DNA of 9,517 nt from NCBI GenBank assembly GCA_958372035.1, contig CATXML010000038.1, forward strand, positions 1 to 9,517, given 5' to 3'. This stretch comes from an uncultured Collinsella sp. GTDB lineage: Bacteria; Actinomycetota; Coriobacteriia; Coriobacteriales; Coriobacteriaceae. Below the pieces are notes generated by a model that made no database searches, was not told the origin of the DNA, and worked only from the letters and a program-made list of their open reading frames with translations. Of the stretch, positions 5,128 to 9,517 are shown piece after piece (position 1 is the stretch's first letter; every line of letters starts with the position of its first letter). The position numbers were made by a program, and so were the translations under genes.

Positions 5128-6204
5128 ATGGCATTCGATCCCATTCAAGAGGATTGCCATCGCCTCGTTCTTGAGGCCTTGCGCCGCGACAATATCCCGC
5201 TCACCGACGGCCCCGCCGTCGAGCGTCTGATGGAGCAATTCACCCGCAACCCCGCGCCGCTCATCGTGCACGACCGCGACCGCGCCGGGCACCTCATTGC
5301 CAAGGTGGTCGAGGCTGTCGACTACCGCATCCCCTTTATCCCCGACGACGCCCAGGCAGAGCAAGAAGAAGCCGCAGCCGAGAACATGCTCCGCGAGGCA
5401 GCCGCGCTCGATCCGGCCAACTGGGATGCCCAGCGCATGCTGACGGCGCTCACCGCCGAATCCAACGAGGAATACGTACAGTACCTGGTGTCCAAGTGCG
5501 ATGAAGTCGAACACGACCTGGCGCTCAAGATCGCCTCGGCTCAGGACCCCTACGAGCGTGAGGCCGCTGGCGACCTCACGCGCCGCCCCTATCTGCGCTG
5601 GCTTGCCGCCTTGGCATCGCGCGCCCTCATTAGCGGCCGCTATCGCATGTCGCTCGAAGCCGCAAATCGCAGCTTGGACTTTGCGCCCAACGACCCCGCT
5701 GGTGTCCGCCACACCGCGATGCTCGCCATGGCAAAGCTCGAATACCCCGCCGAGGAGCTCAAGCGCTTTCGCTCCGCTCACTCCGTGCCGTACCTCGCGA
5801 ATACCCCGCTGCGCCGCCGTCCCAAGGATGCAGAGCGCGACTTGGACCCGTGGACGCTCATCGCACTGATGAGCGCAGCCTGGCGCGAGCTGGACTACGA
5901 GGGTGCCGAACACTACCTGCGTATCCTTGTGCGTTCGTGCCCCCACGCCGCCGAGGCGCTCTACTTCCAAACCGAGTTTCCCGATGGCGTCTATGCCCGC
6001 GTTAACGTGGGCGTGGGCTCGACCGACGAGCTCGTCCTTGCATTGTCCGAGGCGACGCCGGTACTGCAGGAGGGCCTGGGCGCTCCCGACAACGCCAGCT
6101 TTGCCGCCTGGATCGCCACCAACGACATCGTGCGTTCCCAGATCGACGAGCGCATCCTGCGCGCGGCCGAGCAGGGGCTTCCATTTAAGGGAGGGGACCT
6201 CTAA
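5128..6204 (+). CDS. TPR-like helical-repeat protein of unknown function (copy A)
   Basis: A 358-residue acidic, soluble protein with no signal peptide or membrane segment. It is almost entirely predicted alpha-helical from its Ala/Leu/Glu/Arg-rich heptad-like text. Residues 80-110 (AAAENMLREAAALDPANWDAQRMLTAL) and 154-205 (ALISGRYRMSLEAANRSLDFAPNDPAGVRHTAMLAMAKLE) have the helix-turn-helix spacing, Gly/Tyr/Ala and DP positions of tetratricopeptide repeats. Another helical pair follows DPWTLIAL at 240-270. No catalytic motif is recognised. The next gene encodes a protein of the same length class that aligns along most of its length (for example 151-205 with its 167-222), so the two look like tandem paralogues. 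The overlap with that gene (TAATG) implies translational coupling, and murT-gatD follows. A scaffold or protein-interaction role, possibly related to cell-wall synthesis, is inference from context only. Confidence 0.88.
   Translation: MAFDPIQEDCHRLVLEALRRDNIPLTDGPAVERLMEQFTRNPAPLIVHDRDRAGHLIAKVVEAVDYRIPFIPDDAQAEQEEAAAENMLREAAALDPANWDAQRMLTALTAESNEEYVQYLVSKCDEVEHDLALKIASAQDPYEREAAGDLTRRPYLRWLAALASRALISGRYRMSLEAANRSLDFAPNDPAGVRHTAMLAMAKLEYPAEELKRFRSAHSVPYLANTPLRRRPKDAERDLDPWTLIALMSAAWRELDYEGAEHYLRILVRSCPHAAEALYFQTEFPDGVYARVNVGVGSTDELVLALSEATPVLQEGLGAPDNASFAAWIATNDIVRSQIDERILRAAEQGLPFKGGDL
6187..6196 (+). promoter_or_regulatory. Internal ribosome binding site for the second TPR-like gene
   Basis: AAGGGAGGGG lies within the last codons of the upstream gene, 7 bases before the ATG at 6204. 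The ATG shares its A with the upstream TAA stop. The arrangement is typical of translational coupling. Confidence 0.75.
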
Positions 6205-7247
6205 TGGATCCGAGCGTCTACATCCCCGCCTACCTGGAGCGCACCTATCTGGCGTCGCACCCCGAGCTCACCGATGCAGCACGCGAGCTTGTCCATAACG
6301 ACATTAGCGCGAATCCTCAAAAGTATGCGCAGGCCGAGCATGCCCAGGCACTGCTGTCCTATGCCGGCGTTCATCGCCACCTGCTCGACGAGCTCCATCG
6401 CATCGAGGACATGGGCAGCGACGAGGAGTTTGAGCAGACGCGCAACCGCCTGTTCGACGACATGCGCGACGAGCTGCTCAAGATCGTCCGCGTCGATGCG
6501 CTGGCCGTCGATGCCCAGCTGCTCGCCATCATTTTGGCGGACACGCCCGTCGACGCCTGCCTGGGCGACCTGATGAAGCTCGAGACGAGCACGGCCGACT
6601 ACCTGCAACAGAGCGTGCCCGGGTTTGATATGGAGGCCCCGCACTACTGGGCCAATAATGTTTTGGCCGACGGTGTCACCGCAGCGGACCTTACCGTGAG
6701 CGAGCCGGCCCTTATCGGGTGGCTTCACACACTCGAGGCCATCTCGCAGCTGTGCATGGCGAGCGCTCGTTACCGCGCCGCCGCCAACTATTCTCGCCGT
6801 GTCCTTAAGGCGGAGGGCTATCCCACCCGGGCCGCCGGCACCGTATTGCTTGCTCTCGCCCGCTTGGAAGACCAGGACGGCTTTTTTGCCCTGGCGCATC
6901 AGCTCGAGGAACAGATGGGGGCAGACGCACTCGAAAACTCTCCTTGGTACCTGCTCGCCCGCACGATCTTGCTGTTCAAAACAAACAAGATGCGCCCGGC
7001 GACGCGCGCGCTGCGTGAGTTCGCTAACCGTTGCGAGGGTGGCGCGTTCTTCTTGCTGAACCCCATGTACCAGACGCCGTATCTTCCCTGCCGACCCGAG
7101 CCGCGCGACCCCTGGGACCTCTCGCACCAGGCGGTTTGGGAAGCCGACGGCATTATCTCGGACACCCCAGACTTTGCCCCCTGGGCCAACGCCTGCGAAG
7201 ATGTATCGCAGCTCGCCCAGGAATTTGCGCGCCGCTACGGCTTTTAG
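6204..7247 (+). CDS. TPR-like helical-repeat protein of unknown function (copy B)
   Basis: A 347-residue soluble, mostly helical protein with no signal peptide, membrane segment or known catalytic motif. Residues 167-222 (PALIGWLHTLEAISQ... ARYRAAANYSRRVLKAE... TVLLALARLED) match the TPR-like core of the preceding protein. The block SPWYLLARTILLF at 246-258 plus the following helices match its DPWTLIAL block. The C-terminal DLSHQAVWEADGIISDTPDFAPWANA (305-330) parallels its ELVLALSEATPVLQEG...FAAWIAT. It probably arose by tandem duplication followed by strong divergence. The PMYQTPYLPCRPEPRDPW loop (287-304) is specific to this copy. The start overlaps the upstream stop by one base. A 45-bp gap without a terminator leads to murT-gatD, so the three genes are probably one operon. 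I do not recognise a named family beyond TPR-like; a heteromeric complex of the two copies is plausible but unproven. Confidence 0.88.
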   Translation: MDPSVYIPAYLERTYLASHPELTDAARELVHNDISANPQKYAQAEHAQALLSYAGVHRHLLDELHRIEDMGSDEEFEQTRNRLFDDMRDELLKIVRVDALAVDAQLLAIILADTPVDACLGDLMKLETSTADYLQQSVPGFDMEAPHYWANNVLADGVTAADLTVSEPALIGWLHTLEAISQLCMASARYRAAANYSRRVLKAEGYPTRAAGTVLLALARLEDQDGFFALAHQLEEQMGADALENSPWYLLARTILLFKTNKMRPATRALREFANRCEGGAFFLLNPMYQTPYLPCRPEPRDPWDLSHQAVWEADGIISDTPDFAPWANACEDVSQLAQEFARRYGF

Positions 7248-7292
7248 CGACGCGATCGCCCCGACCATGTCATCTATGTTAGGAACGGCTTC

Positions 7293-9470
7293 ATGAACCT
7301 CCGCTCATCTCTCGCCTGCACCTCGAGCGATATCGCCCGCTGGGGACTGCGCTCTGTCCTCAAACGCCAGGGTGGCGTGCTTCCCGGCCGCATCGCCATG
7401 AAGATCGACCCCGAGCTGCTAAGCGACCTCGCGAGCCTGGTCGACCGCAGCGTGGTGATCACCGGTACTAATGGCAAGACCACCACCTCCAACCTCATCG
7501 CTGACGCCGTTGCTGCCAGCGGCGCTACCGTGGTGTGCAACCGTGCCGGCAACAATATGGAGCCTGGTGTGGTGGGTGCTCTGCTCGAGGCCCGCGGCGG
7601 CCTTAAGCACACCAGCAGCGGCAAGCGCGTGGGCGTTTTTGAGTGCGACGAGCTCTACACCGTACGCGTTCTGCCCAAGCTCAAACCGACGTACTTTGTG
7701 CTGCTCAACCTGTTCCGCGACCAGCTAGACCGCTACGGCGAGATTGACCATACCCAAGACGTCATCGCCCATGCGTTGGAGCTCTCTCCGACGACAACGC
7801 TCATCTACAACGCCGACGATCCGCTGTGCGCCTCGATCGCCGCACGCGTCCCCAACACGGGCATCGCCTTTGGCATCGACGGCGCCACGGGCACCGAGTC
7901 CGATCGCATTAGCGACTCGCGTTTTTGCTCGCAGTGCAACGCGCCGCTGGAGTATGACTACGTGCAGTACGGCCAGCTCGGAGCCTATCATTGTCCTTCG
8001 TGCGGATGGGGTCGCCCCGCGCTGCTCCGCCGCGTGACGGGCGTTGAGCTCGGCTGCGACGGCTACGGCTTTGACCTGGCCTTTGGACCCGAGGCCAACG
8101 CGCCCGCCGTGCACATCGCCACGCGCTACAACGGCCTGTACATGGTCTATAACGTCGCCGCCGCCTTCTTTGCGGCGCACGAGCTGGGCGTGGACGCGGC
8201 ACATCTGCAGCCCACGCTTAATGCCTACGTGCCCGCCGGCGGACGCATGGGCCGCTGGGATATTGCCGGCCGCACCGTCGAGGCCAACCTGGCCAAGAAT
8301 CCCGTGGGCTTCGATCGCCAGATCCAGTCCATTAAAACGGCAGGTGGCAGGCTCTGCGCCTTCTTCCTAAACGATAACGATGCCGACGGCCACGATGTCT
8401 CGTGGATCTACGACGTCGACTTCGAGCGCATCGCCGACACGCCGGGTCTTGTCGCCTTTGCCGGAGGCACGCGTGCGCACGACATGCAGGTACGCCTCAG
8501 GTACGCCGGCATCGATGCCGCCATTATCTCGGATGTCGCGCAAGCAATTGGCGCCGTGGCAGACGAGGCCGCCGATGACACCTTCTACGCCGTCGCCAAC
8601 TACACGGCCTTCCCGCCGCTGGTCAAGGAACTCGACGGGCTTAAAGACGACGATGCAAGCTCGATTGTCTCCCACGCCATAACGCGCGCCGATGGCAGCG
8701 CTGTCCCCACCGATATTGCGCCGGTCGAGCTTTCGCGCCCGTTGCGCATCGTCTACCTGTATCCCGATGCGCTCAACCTCTACGCCGACGGCGGCAACGT
8801 TATCGCGCTCGAACGCCGCTGCGCCTGGCGCGGCATTCCCGTGCGTGTGGACGAAGTCCACATGGGCGAGACGCTCGACCTGACCGACGCCGACATCGTT
8901 ATGATGGGCGGTGGCTCCGATCGCGACCAGTTGGCGGTTGCACATGAACTGCTCGCTCAAAAAGACAAGGTCGCGGCCTATGTTGAGGACGGCGGCTCGC
9001 TGCTTGCCATCTGTGGCGGCTATCAGCTGCTCGGCCGTTCGTACTATATGGGCGACGATCGCATTGAGGGTCTGGGGGTCATTGCCGCCGAAACCGTACG
9101 CGGCTCCGACCGCCTGATCGGCAACGTAGCCGTCGAAACCAATCTGGCACCCGAGCCCTTTGTGGGATTCGAGAACCACGGCGGCCGCACCCTGCTCGAT
9201 ACAGCGGCCACGCCGCTCGGAACGTCCGTCGTCACGGGCACCGGCAACAACGGCGACGATGGCTTTGAGGGCCTCGTCTACAAGGGCGTGATCGGCACGT
9301 ACCTGCACGGGCCGGCGCTGCCCAAAAACCCCGAACTCGCCGACTGGCTGATCGCGCACGCCCTCGAGCGCCGCGGCGATGCGCAGGCCACAGCCCTGCT
9401 GCCGCTCAAGCCCCTCGACGACACCTACGAGCGCGCCGCCCACGACGCCGCCATGAAGCTCCTCCCCTAG
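7293..9470 (+). CDS. murT-gatD: Fused MurT-GatD lipid II isoglutaminyl synthase (glutamine-hydrolysing)
   Basis: A 725-residue single chain joining two proteins that are separate in Staphylococcus aureus and Streptococcus pneumoniae. Together they convert the alpha-carboxylate of D-Glu in lipid II to D-isoglutamine, using ATP and glutamine, at the cytoplasmic face of the membrane. Residues 1-450 are MurT. They carry the Mur ligase P-loop GTNGKTTT at 58-65, LLNLFRDQLDRYGEID at 137-152, and NADDP at 173-177. A zinc ribbon follows with C212-x2-C215 and C234-x2-C237, and then a C-terminal DUF1727-type domain with NDNDADGHDVSWIYDVDFE at 360-378. D368 is the likely equivalent of the catalytic-triad Asp. 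Residues 484-725 are GatD, a class I amidotransferase, with LYPDALNLYADGGN at 489-502, MMGGGSDRDQ at 537-546, nucleophile C574 (AICGGYQLLG) and H672 (GTYLHGPALPKNP). A short variable linker at about 450-483 connects them. AGGA lies 8 bases before the ATG. All catalytic residues are intact, so it should be active. Confidence 0.95.
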   Translation: MNLRSSLACTSSDIARWGLRSVLKRQGGVLPGRIAMKIDPELLSDLASLVDRSVVITGTNGKTTTSNLIADAVAASGATVVCNRAGNNMEPGVVGALLEARGGLKHTSSGKRVGVFECDELYTVRVLPKLKPTYFVLLNLFRDQLDRYGEIDHTQDVIAHALELSPTTTLIYNADDPLCASIAARVPNTGIAFGIDGATGTESDRISDSRFCSQCNAPLEYDYVQYGQLGAYHCPSCGWGRPALLRRVTGVELGCDGYGFDLAFGPEANAPAVHIATRYNGLYMVYNVAAAFFAAHELGVDAAHLQPTLNAYVPAGGRMGRWDIAGRTVEANLAKNPVGFDRQIQSIKTAGGRLCAFFLNDNDADGHDVSWIYDVDFERIADTPGLVAFAGGTRAHDMQVRLRYAGIDAAIISDVAQAIGAVADEAADDTFYAVANYTAFPPLVKELDGLKDDDASSIVSHAITRADGSAVPTDIAPVELSRPLRIVYLYPDALNLYADGGNVIALERRCAWRGIPVRVDEVHMGETLDLTDADIVMMGGGSDRDQLAVAHELLAQKDKVAAYVEDGGSLLAICGGYQLLGRSYYMGDDRIEGLGVIAAETVRGSDRLIGNVAVETNLAPEPFVGFENHGGRTLLDTAATPLGTSVVTGTGNNGDDGFEGLVYKGVIGTYLHGPALPKNPELADWLIAHALERRGDAQATALLPLKPLDDTYERAAHDAAMKLLP

Positions 9471-9476
9471 CACCCC

Positions 9477-9515
9477 ACCACCACAAAGGGGACAGGTACC
9501 TTTGTGGTGGTTTTC
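9477..9515 (+). terminator. Terminator hairpin of the murT-gatD operon, also a repeat-family copy
   Basis: CCACCACAAAGG (9478-9489) and CCTTTGTGGTGG (9499-9510) form a perfect 12-bp stem with a 9-base loop (GGACAGGTA). The stem is followed by TTTT (9511-9514). It starts 7 bases after the murT-gatD stop, so it can end this operon. The complement of 9484-9497 reads ACCTGTCCCCTTTG, the same core as the palindromic element at 2104-2168. This hairpin is therefore probably a dispersed repeat serving as a terminator. The T-run is short and sequence beyond the window is not visible. Confidence 0.75.
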
Positions 9516-9517
9516 CA

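Noticed and set aside
6201..7268. Minus-strand frame of 355 codons opposite the second TPR-like gene
   Set aside because: It is an antisense shadow without a ribosome-binding site. The plus-strand frame is coupled to its neighbour and homologous to it.
8367..9473. Minus-strand frame of 368 codons opposite the GatD part
   Set aside because: It is an antisense shadow. The plus-strand frame has intact catalytic motifs throughout.

Overview
The window looks like chromosomal DNA of a high-GC, anaerobic actinobacterium, most likely a Coriobacteriia gut member such as Collinsella. This is inference. It rests on GC-rich third codon positions, a 2[4Fe-4S] ferredoxin-type protein, a run of three oxygen-sensitive-type alcohol dehydrogenases, a MurT/GatD cell-wall amidation enzyme, and palindromic intergenic repeats with an ACCTG(A/T)CCCCTTTG core.

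The layout is two divergent blocks around an intergenic region of about 500 bp (4628-5127). The left block is on the minus strand, read from 4627 down to 1. It holds an iron-containing alcohol dehydrogenase of the clostridial Adh1/butanol-dehydrogenase type (3404-4627), then a terminator, then glycerol dehydrogenase GldA (2221-3321) and its own terminator. After that come a 65-bp palindromic repeat, a diverged GldA paralogue (1006-2073), and a double-cluster ferredoxin-like protein cut by the window edge (1-854). Terminators after the first two genes suggest mostly separate transcripts. The shared theme is NAD(P)H-linked alcohol/carbonyl redox and electron transfer.

The right block is on the plus strand. 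Two helical-repeat (TPR-like) proteins of unknown function (5128-6204 and 6204-7247) overlap by one base and appear to be diverged paralogues of each other. They are followed 45 bp later by a 725-residue fusion of MurT (Mur ligase with a four-cysteine zinc ribbon) and GatD (class I glutamine amidotransferase). MurT/GatD amidates D-glutamate of lipid II to D-isoglutamine. The operon ends in a strong hairpin plus T-run that is also a copy of the repeat family.

The points most worth following are the single-chain MurT-GatD, the paired uncharacterised TPR-like proteins co-oriented with it, the REPIN-like repeats, the GldA duplicate with an altered metal-site loop, and the structured divergent intergenic region. 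Apart from that region, no gene-free stretch exceeds 300 bases. I see no tRNA, rRNA, CRISPR array, transposase or phage gene.
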